Positions 1 through 13,183 of a stretch of 64,000 nt of DNA are shown here, in pieces. The notes under the pieces are model-generated. The model was given only the letters and a program-made list of their open reading frames with translations, was not told the DNA's origin and searched no databases. Origin of the DNA: Ooceraea biroi (taxonomy: Eukaryota > Arthropoda > Insecta > Hymenoptera > Formicidae); assembly GCF_003672135.1 (NCBI RefSeq), contig NC_039508.1, positions 1,364,001-1,428,000 of the forward strand, given 5' to 3'. The stretch's first letter is position 1; every line of letters begins with the position of its first letter. A program made the translations under genes and the position numbers.

Positions 1-100
1 ATTGCCAACCTGTCAACGATGGAACGCCAAATTAATTTGCAAGTAACAAAATATACAATACAACCGTCTGTCGCTCATGCATATTCTCATCCGCACTTAC

Positions 101-3100
101 CAGAACACCGATACCCTTATTGCGAAATATCTGCGAGTACTCGATCACGGTCGACTGATTGAAATGCACGTACTCGGTGGTGGAGCTGTCGTTGAGCCAC
201 ACCGCGAAACCGTAACCGCGGTTCGACGATATACTGCTACGCGACACGTTACGATTGCCGCCCGTAACGGTGATGTTGACACCGTCGCCCTGATTGAACG
301 AGATACGACTGCCGGTGATGTTGACGTCCATCGCGCCGCCCAGTACGTGCACGCCAGCCACGTGCTCGTTATTCGACACCGAAGTCTCGTGAATGTGCAG
401 CGCGGACCTTAGCTTCTCCACGGCGATACCGCGGCCGTTGTTACCCGCAATTGTACTGCCAGTCACATTAAGGTCGTACGTTTTTTCTGCGGAGAAAGGC
501 AAACATCAAGTATATTTTGTCAACTTGAGGATTTTCTCTCTCTCTTCCTCTATTAAATAAATCGTTAGACTTACTGTAACCTGATGACAATCGCACGAAC
601 ACGATCGTGTTCGTCCGCGGCTCAGCTGTGAATTTCACGAAGAGATTCTGACGCGTCGAGGTCACACTTTGCGGTAACGTGCCGTTCCTGACTTTGACGC
701 TGGCCAGGAGCCTCTCCGCTCCACTTATGCCATCGTACACCTCCACGACGGCGCTGTCGTTCCTGTCAGTTTTCATTTGCAGAAAGTGCAGTGTCAGAAC
801 GTGGCCCGGCCTCGTGAAAATGTGCTGCACAACATCATAATTATTAATAATGTTTTCGCATGATCACGGGATATTATTCCATTTATTTATTTATAAATTA
901 ATTAATAATGTTTTTTTTCGCTAATAGTGAATAAATTATACTCACTTGTGGACATTGTTTTACGTAAGGCGCGTATTTGCTCTGTTCCATCGATATCGTC
1001 ACGGGGAAGGTTTGACTGGCCGTCGTAGGGAAGGTGCACAGATCAAATATGTCGGTACGATCCAGCTTGTCGTCCGGTCGCTCGTCTGAGTGCACGTACT
1101 TTATCCCATCCGCTCCGTTCTCGAGAATCGTACAATCGCTGATGTATGCCATCCCGGATGAACTATTCACGTAAATTCCATATCCTGAAGCAAACACGTA
1201 GTAAAACATATTATTTAACATGTTACGAGAAAAATGAGGAAAATTATTTAGTTAAATAAAAACTCACGTTGCAAATAATTGATTTCTTAGTTGAAAATTT
1301 CATAATTGTTTGCATCAATCGGTGAGATTGCACCTTTTCCCTTACCTTTGTTATACTGCAAGGTGGAGTTGTTTATCACAACCGGCCCCTTCGGCGCAGT
1401 AACATTAATGCCCGTGAAAGCAGAATGGAGAACGGAGATGGATTCCATTCTCGGCGGTACGCCTTCCGCGTGGATTGCCGACGTCACGTTATATTCTCTA
1501 CCGGTCCCGGCATATCTGTTCACCAAACCGACATAGTATTAAGCATCTATGTTTCGCGTAAGGTTTCATCGACGTCTCATAATTCATCAAAGATACTCAC
1601 TCGATCACCACGTTTCGTAGAATGGACCTGGATCGACGCACGTAAACTGTGTTCTCCTGGATGAGCGGTTTATCGTACAACGCGTCCTCGAATCGTATCC
1701 CTCGCCAGTGCTTAATCGCCTTGGTCGCACCATCGTGATGCGGCAGGCAAGAGATACCCAGGTCCGGATGATAATCTGTAATCGGAGAAATATATTAGAT
1801 ACTTTTATTGTAATTCACTCACGCGATAAAATCTGCTTTACCCAGCAATTTAAAAATAACACATTACGTGTTATAATTTTTACAACTCACCACAAACACC
1901 GGCGCCCAATTGTCTCTCCGACCAACGATCGCAGTTTACGAGCGAAGGCTCGGTACCCCGACAACCAGGCTCTTCGTAAAGAAGACGCGGTTTAGAGGGC
2001 CACTGTCTGTCGATCCACGACCACCACTGTCCGCCCTGATAACCGAGTTGTCGGCAAGCCGTCTCCAAGTCTGCACGAGTCCAACTGTAAAAAAGTATGA
2101 AGGGTTCACGTGATATATTTGAATTATTCTATCGCCATTGTGTCGCGTCTCGGCTACGTACTTCCGCGAGTTCGTGCAAACGGAACGCCAGTCGCCCCGA
2201 TGAAACAGCTGCAATCTTCCCGCTAACGGACTCGGTCCGTCGACAAGGCGTATCAAAGGTGATGTCTGAATAGCTGGGACTTGCGTCTCCACTTCCGCAG
2301 CAGTCAGGAGAATCGGCGCATGTGATTCACCCTTAAAACGTAACAGACATTCATTAAAATAAATTAAACTAAACGGAATAGATCAAATTGCATTGTCATT
2401 GTAATGAATAATAGTCTACACGTTGAAACGAAGTCTTCTCACAGGAAAAATCATTAACCACAGAAAGAGTGTTCCTCAGCCTTTCCATTCCATGAACAGT
2501 GTCGCAACTGCGTCGTTACGTTGTTCCAGATACGTTGGAAATAGAAAGGGATGAGAGGACGTTCAATGATACAATAATATTTGAAGATTAGGTATTTCAG
2601 ATTCGAGATTCTTTCACTCGATTTGACTCTTTCATTCTTCCTTTATAAAGCCATACAGCACAGAAGTCCGAGGGATGTCGTCGAGACGTGGAGACATCCG
2701 AGAGATGTTTAAAGGATATTTCTATATATTTCTATCCTGTGAACGTCCCTACGTCCCTTTGTGCTGCATGGGAGATATTGCGCACAAAGGCCGAAAAATT
2801 CCAGCTACGCCACTGATCCGTAGCAAGAGCGATGCCGAAGGTCTTGGCACTCTGTCCAGTCTATAAGGGGATTACCGAGGTCGTGGGTTAATCGTGCGGG
2901 GGCAAGAACCGTCGACTGATGCGTGACCTGAAACGCATCGCTTAGAGCATTAAGGGCGGTGCTGCTGCTGCTGAATCACTCGGCCGGGTCGTACGGTACA
3001 CGCGCTGTTCGCATCCCGTTCTTAATTATCCGATTAGTGCTTTCTGCACGGATCCCGACGAGGGACACCGGCGGAAACGTGCGACTAAGGAGTATCCATT

Positions 3101-6063
3101 TACAGAGATTAGAACGACCGCTCTCGTTCCTCTTTAATCGCCTCACGGCGTTTAAGTCTTTCTCTTAGCAAAGTAAAGCTCGAGTGAAAAAACAAAACCG
3201 ACCAGTCATCAGTGAATAACAGCCTGCCTCGACATTATAATTCTATATATTACATGTTTGACGTATTTTAATGATTCATTCTTTGATTATCTAATGCGAT
3301 ATATAAATGGTTTCTAACGATTGTATCATTGCACTACTGTGGAACAACCGAATACGCGTGCCTCTTTAAAATTGCTACGTACGACGTACCTTGCAATTAA
3401 AATAGCAACCAAATAACGCCTAATGACACAGCAGTTACGGACATTAACGCGTCGACATGGCACACAGATGCAGCGCTGCGGATTTGATCTTGTCGATATA
3501 TCCACATGTATAATAATGCAACAATAACCGCAACGTTGCTCGCGTGTTCATGGCGTTTCCGGTTAGTCGGTGTCCTCCACTCCGCGCGAAGGGATCCCCT
3601 TCCTGTCGTACCACCCATCGCTTTACATTCTTTCGCGATTACATTTACTGTACTGAAGTAAAGCACGCTGCCTTTCGTACACAGAATAAAACCTCTGGTT
3701 TCATTATTACAGGATAAGCGCGAACCATCACGTTTAAAATATAGAATCGAAGAATATCCCGAGAAGAAATTTACGATATAACGTCCTTTATCAAACTTCG
3801 TTGCTTTGTCAAGCTTCGTTATTTGATCGATTGATCAAATAACGTACCTGTTCTGTTGAAACTAGGATAACGGCAGTTTCTCAATGATTACTTTTGATTT
3901 TAATCGTTGCTTGTAAAAGTCTTGTTACCGGAAACGACTCGGGTGACTCGACGCGCTAGTAAAAGGGGCGATAAGTCGACAAACATCGGCAAGTAGTCCG
4001 CAACGTGCACCCAACCAGACATTCGATATTTACAATGATTATAATCATACCGGAAGGATGAATTAAATCCGGACACGAGCGGAAGATATCGGATTACAGT
4101 GCCTCTGCGGGAGGGAAGATTCATTTTACATTCTAGACGAAATTTTACATGCAACAATTTTAAATGAACCCACGATTAGCATATGCCGTTATTTTCAAGC
4201 AGACCTTCTGATATCTATGTACTTGTATAATACGCATTATTTAGATTATTACTCAATATTTTACGCCATAAATTAACAATTAACAATAAAATCGAACTAA
4301 TTAATTATATAATTAATAAAATAAAAAAACTTGAGATTGAAGCAACCAACGTCAAGTTAATAATAAACGTCGCATTCGAATCATCTCGACAGCACGAGGA
4401 AATAATTACGAATCACGTTTATCTTTATTACACTTCGCGCTATTCAGTCTTACTCGCTTATGAAACTCTACTGATAACGCAGTTGGCGTATAATCTTGTT
4501 ATCAGTTAACCGTATCGACGACGCTATCGATTCCCAACGAAAATGACGATATGACTGGGCGTTTGCCGGAGTCGGAGGCAAAATGCTTTATTATCGATAA
4601 TAACACGCTGCGTGAGAATTTAAAGTCGGACTGGTTTTACGAGCAATGGTGAAATTTCGCTAGAATCGTAATCCGCGAAATTTTTTCTGGGAAAGGCAAT
4701 TTGCCTTTGAGTCATTTCTTTCTGCAACGTACGTGTAGTAACACGTGCACAGTTGCATGCCGCGATGAGTCACGTCCATTCAACGTCACACATATACGTG
4801 TGCACATGGCTATCAATATTCTTCGTAACTATAAGGATGCTGCCTGCAATTATCCACGCTCGCATTGACATACACTACGCGTGTCCAATAAAAGCCGTGG
4901 AATTTCTGTATGGAGATTCTGTAGAAGCGATCGAGCCTCTTTTTCCTAGATGCGTTTTTCGTAAGGCATGCTGCGACGCAAATATGCGAATATAAACGTG
5001 ATGTAAACACAGATATGAATTTTGTATATTTGTCGTGAATTACTGGATGCCTTTAGAAGGCGTAAAAAGATAATTTACAAGAATGATACAATCTGTGTAA
5101 GAATAAATCCGCGAAATGACCCGCCGTGCGAAACACGTCCCCCGACACCCTGCATGCACTTCGGCAGGGGCTTAGCATGATTAGCACAGAAAAATAACGG
5201 TCGAGGAAACTAGTGCTCACGCAGCAGCGTGCGCTGGTACCAATCTTCCCAGCGAGTGAGACTTTTCGCACGATGTTTATCAGAGTACACTTGGAGCGAG
5301 CATAACAATGCGCGATAAAACGATGACATTAGGCATATCACTGAGTGTAATGCGCAAATTGTGCCTCGACGGTGTGATCCTTCAACGAGTTACAAGCTGC
5401 ACCGTGTTCAAGAAAAATTATGCACATTTTGCACGTGCACAAGAAAACGGTTTGCAAGGCCTAAAGATATCTAAAAAGATTGCTTAAACTGGGTCACAAG
5501 GAGAATATTATCTCGGCGTTGAATCTTTATAGCACGCGCTATTGATCATTACGCAATCTACTATCTGCGCCCCGAGAGACGCGTTTGACGCTAGGGGTAG
5601 AGTATCTTGCCGAACGATCCGTCTTTGTTCTCGCGAGCGGACAAAACCTTCCGTCAGGCTTTCTCCGGCAGAGCGTGCATTCCACTTTTTCCGCGTTGCG
5701 TTGTTTTTTACGGATTATTACCTTGGCAGTTACGATGCCGCGGACTGTGATGCCAACCATCGGTCCGAAGCGGATCTCCACACCGGGTTCGATGACGAGC
5801 TCGGCATTCCTCTCGACGAACAGGTCCTCGCGCAGCAAGTAAGGGCTCTTTGATCTCGCTAGTAATTTCTGATCGCGAACGATGCGGCCTCCGTGTATCT
5901 CGTACAGGCCGTTGCTTACCACGCTGACGTTCACGTATCCGCGCGTCGTGGGTTCCGTGTAATGAATCGACGTTGGCTCATATCTGTTGTCCGGCCGGAC
6001 ACCCGGACTCAGAACGGCCAGGATCGCCAGCGAGATGCACAGCCAGGACATTTTTCGGCGCAT
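101..6063 (-). CDS. bark: bark beetle / anakonda homologue, 5' part (partial)
   Basis: Large secreted or membrane protein of tricellular septate junctions in insects. Eight exons are readable on the minus strand: 6063-5722, 2331-2162, 2084-1891, 1775-1601, 1515-1346, 1184-946, 824-575 and 486-101. All junctions keep phase, giving 642 codons; the donor at 101 shows that the gene continues past the left edge. In order: a signal peptide (residues 1 to about 24, hydrophobic LCISLAILAVL), a start of right-handed beta-helix (VEPGVEIRFGP), an SRCR domain (about 140-236, with CRQLGYQGG and the Cys pattern), more beta-helix stretches (NNSTLQYN, ISDCTILENGADGIKY), a CUB-like segment (about 431-513) and further beta-helix repeats. 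This order fits bark. The start could also be the Met five residues in. At 575 a strong GTAAGT donor was preferred over a GTTACA site six bases away in the same phase. Confidence 0.9.
2332..5721 (-). other. First intron of bark (3.4 kb)
   Basis: Long intron between the signal-peptide exon and the SRCR exons. The donor is AAG|GTAATA and the acceptor TTTTAAG|GGT. I see no coding exon, RNA gene or clear mobile element in it; the short open frames look like chance. Confidence 0.7.
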
Positions 6064-9000
6064 ATCGGCGTCAGGCGGTCCGAATCATCGATGAATACGA
6101 TCACTTAGTCAGATGAACCTTCACCTTCACCGCAATGAATCACTATCGGCCACTATTTGAATCACTTCGATCACGAGGATACTCACGGCGAACGGATCGA
6201 CGCTGCAGGCTGAGGAACGTCGCGTGAGCCAACGGCGATCGGTGCCTGCACCGCTTCCTGAACGAAGCTGCGCTGTCCTTCACACAATTTCTCGATATTA
6301 CAGTCCTCGAGATGAACCAACGAGTCACAACGTGTACACGAGCACAAGTAGAGCGGTTCCTCGCGTTGATGAGGCGTTTGCTTCGCGAGAATCATTCGCT
6401 TATCACCGACTGATCCTCGGATGCGTCATTCGACGATCCGACCCGCGGCAACGGTCTTGGCGCTTCACACCGCGCAACATGTGATACTTTCACTAGCCAC
6501 CAGCTTAAGCGTGAGCTTCGAGCGACGATTATCCGTGCGAAGGAATGCTCACCTCGATCTTCGTGTGATGAACCGTGATTATCCGGTAGTTCCGTCCCTG
6601 CAGGACAATCGGAGGACTTTAATAGTGGAGACAGCCGTTTCTACAATTTTATTTATGCAAATGATCACGGTGTTGCAAGAGATATCAGTCATGAGGTATT
6701 TTGAGAAAGCATTTGTGAAAGTGCCTGACCAAAAACCGAAAACGTCAAATAGTTAACGAGCTACTTTGCTTCAGTGCTATCTTTTTCGTAAAAGATCATT
6801 ATAAGAATAATCAATAAAGAAATATCATTAAAAGAAGATATAATATTTGGAAATCCAAAACAAAGACACATCTTTGCATCTTTATCTTAATTAATTAAAG
6901 TATTTACATTGATTTTTCTTTAGGAAGATTAACTGAAATTGACTTAAATACATTTTATTAGCTATTTTCATGTATAAACTTCAGTTTGAGAAACCTTTCT
7001 GTGTGTTTACACTATTTATTGTTTATTTAAGTTTTTTATAACTTACAAGCCTCTCAATTCTCTTATCTCGTCTCAACGTCGAGTTAAAGCTGCGAACTCT
7101 GACAAATTATTCCTACTGTTTCATCATTGCTATTTCTCAGTACATTTCGCGCGAAAAGTCGCAGAACAGACAATGCACGAGCCCGCTTTAAATTTCAGAT
7201 TCGAAAAAGACAAAAGACGCTTCCGTATCTTTATCGCGATCTCCGATTGCGTCGATCCAGCGACGCGCGCGTGCTGGCTTGGCTGCGTTTTTAAATTCTC
7301 GTCACGACCCGACCATTCACCGCTCGCACCGCGTTACACCCACTCATCAGCATCGCGCCCTTCACACGTATACGTGTGTGCGGGTGAGTGTCGTGCGTAA
7401 ATCGACGCGCGACAACACGACGCCACGAAGAAGACGAGGGTCGAGGCGGAACGGTCTCTCCGCGACGGTTACCACTGCTAGCTTCAACTTACCGATGCCA
7501 CCTGGAGGAACGCGGGCGCGCGTTCAGGTTCGAAAATTCGTGCGTTAACCTCCCGCTCTTTCACGCGCGAGGGACCGCGGCGGCAACGAACCGTGCGCTA
7601 CGCCGCCGTTACTCGCGTTCGCTCGCTCGCTCGCCGATTCCTCTCGTTTTCACGTAAATCGCGAGCGCACGACCGTCCCGCTGCGTTACCAGCGTGCTTC
7701 CTCGACTTCTCCTTTGTCTTTCACGCGTTTCGAAATTACGTCGAGGTCGGAGTAGCGCGGGATCAAGCGCACCGATTACTCTAGCGCCGCTCCTTCGTAG
7801 ATCATCGCCGACGACGCCGATCGATCGATCATGCGCTGAGTCGAGCGCCGGAATTAATCGCGCTAGATCCTCTCGGGCAACGGTGGGACCGCGGCGACGC
7901 GACGCCGTCGATCGTCCGGGTATGAACGCGGATTCACCTCCATCTGGATCGGCGCTCTCCGGTCGCGAGCTCTGGGCGCGGTTTCGTCCCTTCGTGCGTG
8001 GCTGCGTGCGTGCGTACGGGCGCGCTCACCGTCGCGGTCGCTCGTTGCGCGATGCGCCGTCGCCGTCTCTCACAGAAGCACCACGGCCACTACCGCGGTC
8101 GCCATGGAGCGCAACTTGCTTGGTCTGGTAGCGCGCTGACGCTACGCTACACCTACTACGGCCGGAGCGGTGGAGCGCTCGGTCACGTGACACGGCCGAG
8201 CGTGTACGTCACGCAGGTTGTGAAACAGGTGAGTCCCTCCCAGCGTGCCTGTACACGGTGTCCCAGAACTATGTCCCCGTGTCCTTCTCCTTGTGAATTA
8301 CTTTGATCCTACTCGCAATGGATTTTCCGATCGTCGAAGCTCCTGAAATCATGATCAATAATCAGCGATTCAGAAAGTTAAAGGCAAAGTGAGCTTCGCG
8401 AGAGGAAGCGAGTGAGAGAAGTGCGCTCTTTCGCAACAGAATGACTCTTTCGAATGATTTTTACTTTAACAGAATATTGATACGGATTTTTAATTTAGTT
8501 ATCGAGACGCGGGGAATGGCAAACGGGAGTATGCGGTAAACCTGATCACCTGTCCTGACGTTTTGGACACGGAGAAGTCGCCCTCGAGTCGACGAAGGAA
8601 GCTGCGGTTACGAGGGATATCCGGTAGCCTCGATACACCCTTTATACACACGCTCTTTCGCGTCACATTGCCCTTCGTCGTGATGCCTGCGTCTCTACGA
8701 GGACTACCGATGAATCAGGAATTTCTCCTGGGATCGGGCAAGAATTCCTGCGGCCGTAACTGGAGTCAGGGAACTATATAGTATCCCAGTGAAACGATAG
8801 TATTCCAAATATGTATTCCAGAGCTACGAAAATTTGACAACCAATGATGATTCCGATTCTGCTGATCATATCCCAAAAAAGCACCATTTATTGATGAGAT
8901 TTAAAAAAAGTTTCTGTCATTTATGAAAAATCATGGAAATCTCTGAAGGAGCTTCGAAATCTAGTCGAAAAATCGGGACGATCTTTTGACGCCTCTCGTC

Positions 9001-10007
9001 TTCCAGACATTTGCATACGTCGGCTTGTAACCAAATGTAAAAATACGACACGATTTTTTACGCACTTTATCATGCGACGATCCCAAAGCGAAGGATTCAG
9101 AGACCCTGAACGATGATATCTATATTCATGTTACCTGAGAAGTTAATTATTGCACGTTTGCCGTCTCATTGGAACATCTCTCTGATTCTTCTATAGTACC
9201 TGTCGTTACGTAGAATGCACTTGAATTTAGTCACATATGCACTGTTTGAAAATGACGGTTAATGACTCATCAGATAACGAATAGTTAATGATGCGATATT
9301 ACCTTGCGCGGATTATCAATATCTTTTTTATCGACAGCGTTACCGACAAACTTCGACTACATTATCATTATATAGACGACAATACCGATGTCTGGTCGGA
9401 TGATCACGTGACGTAAAAGTAATGGCGCCAAGAATATTGAAAATAACGATATTCATACATGAAAATCGAAAACTATTTATTTTGCCCATTTATTTTGTTA
9501 CCTTTATGGCGTTCTTCTCCTCTTTCTGCATCCCTTTTTCTGTCTCATGTCTGAAATCATTTCGTTATCTCGAATATGTAAAATATATGAATTACAGCTG
9601 ACGTATCTGCTTCAACGTTTAAACATGGCGACATCCTAGGTCCGTCGTATGTGTCAAACATTTCGTCTCTTCCAAGTCTTGACCCTTTGTAGGGGTCACA
9701 CTGCGTCCTACATAGAACGGAAAGCCGAAATAAAATGTTAATGTCTCCATTTTATATTTACAGAATCAATAAGTACATATGACAATAAGGTAAGACAACA
9801 TTGCTACATGTATGTACTTATATCCATGAGATTACCCTTAGCCGACATTCAGCACCTTTGTTTTTGGTCTAATCATCTATCAGAATCGTACGTTTTTAAG
9901 TGCATATCATAAGTAAGCGGTCTACAAGCAGCGTTGACAAGGGAGAGTCTACCTAACTCCAAAATCTCGATAACGTACAATTTAAAAGTTCATCATTCAT
10001 CTGAAAC
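6064..10007. other. Intergenic region between bark and zw10, with a CpG-rich island
   Basis: This is the shared upstream side of bark (minus) and zw10 (plus), so it should hold both promoters. About 7250-8250 is very rich in CG dinucleotides and has several long but low-complexity open frames (Arg, Ser, Ala, Pro rich) of the kind GC-rich DNA gives by chance. At 8221-8234 an ACAG|GTGAGT donor on the plus strand could end a noncoding first exon, but I cannot tie it to a gene. From 8800 to 9950 the DNA is AT-rich and I recognise nothing. Confidence 0.5.
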
Positions 10008-13000
10008 ATGACGTCGTTCGTAGCAGATGTCCTGGCCACAGCAGGTAATGTTTACAAATTGCTGTACTGGTACTGATTTAAGTGAAGGTTGTCAAGAGTA
10101 TAAAGACAAGAAATTCAATCGTGGAGCCTTCTAGGAACGTGAAAACAATTTCTCTATGGGAGAAATTGTCGCAATCACAGATTTTGTTGATTACTTGAGA
10201 TATATATATGTTACTCTACATCAAGTGAAATAATATCAGATATATGTTATGCCTTATAGGAAAGCTTGAGAAATTGAATCTTCACAAGAATATCAGCGAG
10301 ATACAAAAGGAGATAACGAGGTTGGAGTGTGAAGTTAAGCACTTCATGGACGAAAACTATACTGAATTCAGTGCCAAGTTGACGAGAGACGTGCACCTAG
10401 TTAAAAAAACTGAGCAGTTACTCGAGGAGATAAATATTCTGCACGACAGAATAAACAGTCAAGTATGTTTTCAAGATTACACTACCAACATGCGTGCGAT
10501 ACGTGTTCGTTGAAGCAACGTTGCTTTTTACAGATCAAAATAGAGCTGTCTGGGTCGACAAAGGAATTGAAAAGCCTGTCACAGTCGTTGAAGGAGTCGA
10601 CTATCAGTCTGCAATTGTCTCAGCAGCTGATATGCCTCCACGAGTGCATAAAATCTGTAAAGCAGACGCGGAAGCTAAGGCAATACATAAAGACTGCGCG
10701 AACCCTGCAAGAGATGCGATCCGTACTGAACAATCCTCACGATCTCCTTCAGGATCTCGAGATCTACGTTGCGATCAAGGACGAGTACTGCAATCTCTAC
10801 CAGTCGTGTTTGACGGAGGTGGTGAAACTTCTGCACGATCGGATTTGCTGGAACAGCAGTGTGCGGGACGACAAGACGGTCCACTCGGTCACCATCAAGA
10901 CCGAGTACGACGATGTGCAGGAATTGATACAAGCGCTGCACCTTATCGATAATCTCGAAAGCGATTTGCGAACGTTTTCGGCGGTATTGATCGACAACAT
11001 AATCAGTCCCATCATTCACGAGCACTGTTCGGTGCACGTCGTCAAGCAGAGGGTGTTCACCGTTGAAATATTGGACAGGAAGAAGACGCCGTGCTACAAA
11101 GTCGTGCTGTACAACCTGAAGTTACTCTTCAAGTTTCTCCATCAACACTTGAACCTGCCAATCACCGACGACAAGACCTTCCTGAAGAAGATGCAGCCCC
11201 ATTTGCTGGAACGCCTGTCGCACATGTTGACAACGGACTGCATCTCGCACACTATCCCGACTTCCAACGCGGATCTGAAGAACTTCAAGCCCGTTGTCGA
11301 AGCGATTAACGAATTTCAAGACTATCTGATGGAAATTGGTATTTACGCTCAGTATATTAAATTATTAAATAGTAAATTTATTATTTAATACAATAGAAGT
11401 GCAATACAAGGCGATTAAAATTTCAGGGTTCCTCTCGGAGGATCAACTTTTTCTGTCAGAATACACAAACAATATCGACAAACTTTTCATTGATAGAATA
11501 TGCCAAGATTTATTAGTTAAAGCTAGAAATATTATGAAGAAGGACTTGCATGATTCTGTTCGATACGAGCCACAGGTATCTATTTTACAATTTAATCTGT
11601 CGTTGAGATAATGGAGCATCTGATTGTCTTGATCTTTTCCACTGACAGGAACCGCCTAAACTTACCAACAAGGTTTTTGAAAACGATCACAAGTTGAACA
11701 TCGAAAAGAAATTAAACGATATGACATTTCAGTTACCAAGATGTCAAATAAGGTATATTATTGGCATGTCAACCGATTTAATATATCAAAATACAATAAT
11801 AACTTTCTGATATCTTGAGAATGTGCTGATATAATTATTACGTATTATACGTTAGTAAAAGCGCACAAGAAACGCTGGAACTAGCGAGGACAATATTGGA
11901 CGAGGCTCGCGACAGTTCGGACGCTTGCGCCGTTAGATTATTTTATACGTGTAGGAATGTCTTTGAAATGTACGCCGGATTGGTGCCAGAACACCATAGA
12001 AAATTTCTGGAAACGATACCGCAACAAGTTGGTAAGACCACAGACCGTGCAAGAAAATGAAGTAATTTTAAAGTGAGCGAAGTTAACGCGTCATTAACCA
12101 CGTGTTATTTACGTTTAGCTCTGTTCCACAATAATTGCATGTATCTCGCCCACCATCTACTCACACTGATACATGAATACAGAGATAAATTCTCAAGAAA
12201 TCTGCAACGGTTGAACTTGAGTCTCGCCGATCAAGTTGTGGTACTTCGCAATGTCGGCTCGCAGTGTTTCTTGGAACACATGAAGTTTCAAAGAAACATC
12301 ATTTTCGATATCATTAAGGATTCCGGTAATCGTTAGCAAAATCCTCAACGGAAAAGATTGAGAGAGAAATTTGAGCCGAAATTTGAAATTTGTTTTTAAC
12401 TTTTTTTCAGATTTCTCGTGCTTGGATCAAAGACCACAGTTAGATTCCAACACTGAACGTGCATTGAGACAATGTATCAGGCAGTTAGAATTGTTAAAGA
12501 CTGTCTGGGTAGACGTGTTGCCGATAAATGTCTACTGCAAAACTCTTGGTCAGTTGGATCCTCCTCGTTTTATTTTATGTGTTACGTTTTAACGCATTTT
12601 TTAATCTCTTGCATTAACGCCGCAGGATGCATAACAAATTCCATGATCGACGACCTGGTGACGAAAGTCGTGACCGTGGAGGATATTCCAGTTCACGTAG
12701 CGTCAGAGCTGGTAACTTTGTTCAACATGGTAGTGAAACGGACGCCGCAGATATTTCCTGTAAGTGTATATAAGGGCGCACACACACATACAAAGAAGTT
12801 TACAGATTTAATTTGATAAATTTTTATTGACATTTGACCCTTGCGGAAAGATACAATGACGTGATACACACAGTTGTTCAAAGTAGCAATGTTCCAACCG
12901 GTCCCTGCAAAAGTCAAACCATGAAATGTTATTCCGTTTGAGAAAGACGTGCATTCTCTCTTTGTAGGATCCAAGCAAGATTCAAGAGCACGTACGTAAA

Positions 13001-13183
13001 TGGGGAAAGTTCTTGACATTGATCAAAGTACTTGGGGCATCGCTGAAAGAAATCGAAATTATGTGGGGCAACGGAAAGGGGCCGTTAGCACACGAGTTCA
13101 CTGCGTTACAAGTTAAGCAGCTGATTCGGGCGTTATTCCAGAACACTGAACGAAGATCTAATGTCCTAGCCACTATAAGATAA
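10008..13183 (+). CDS. zw10: Centromere/kinetochore protein zw10 homologue
   Basis: Subunit of the Rod-Zw10-Zwilch complex, which loads dynein and checkpoint proteins at kinetochores; in interphase it also works in the NRZ tether for Golgi-to-ER vesicles. Ten exons, all in phase: 10008-10044, 10260-10462, 10534-11338, 11427-11575, 11649-11752, 11856-12031, 12119-12325, 12411-12548, 12626-12759 and 12968-13183. They give 722 aa, against about 780 in vertebrates. The N-terminus (MTSFVADVLATAGKLEK) matches the conserved zw10 start, followed by coiled-coil heptads (about 15-110) and the conserved HNNCMYLAHHLLTL stretch in the C-terminal half. The first exon is only 37 nt. A polyadenylation signal AATAAA lies at 13252. 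It is a complete, ordinary copy. Confidence 0.95.

Noticed and set aside
7173..8306. Several overlapping plus-strand open frames up to 145 codons
   Set aside because: They lie in CpG-rich DNA, are Arg/Ser/Pro rich in all frames and show no domain; long frames are expected by chance there.
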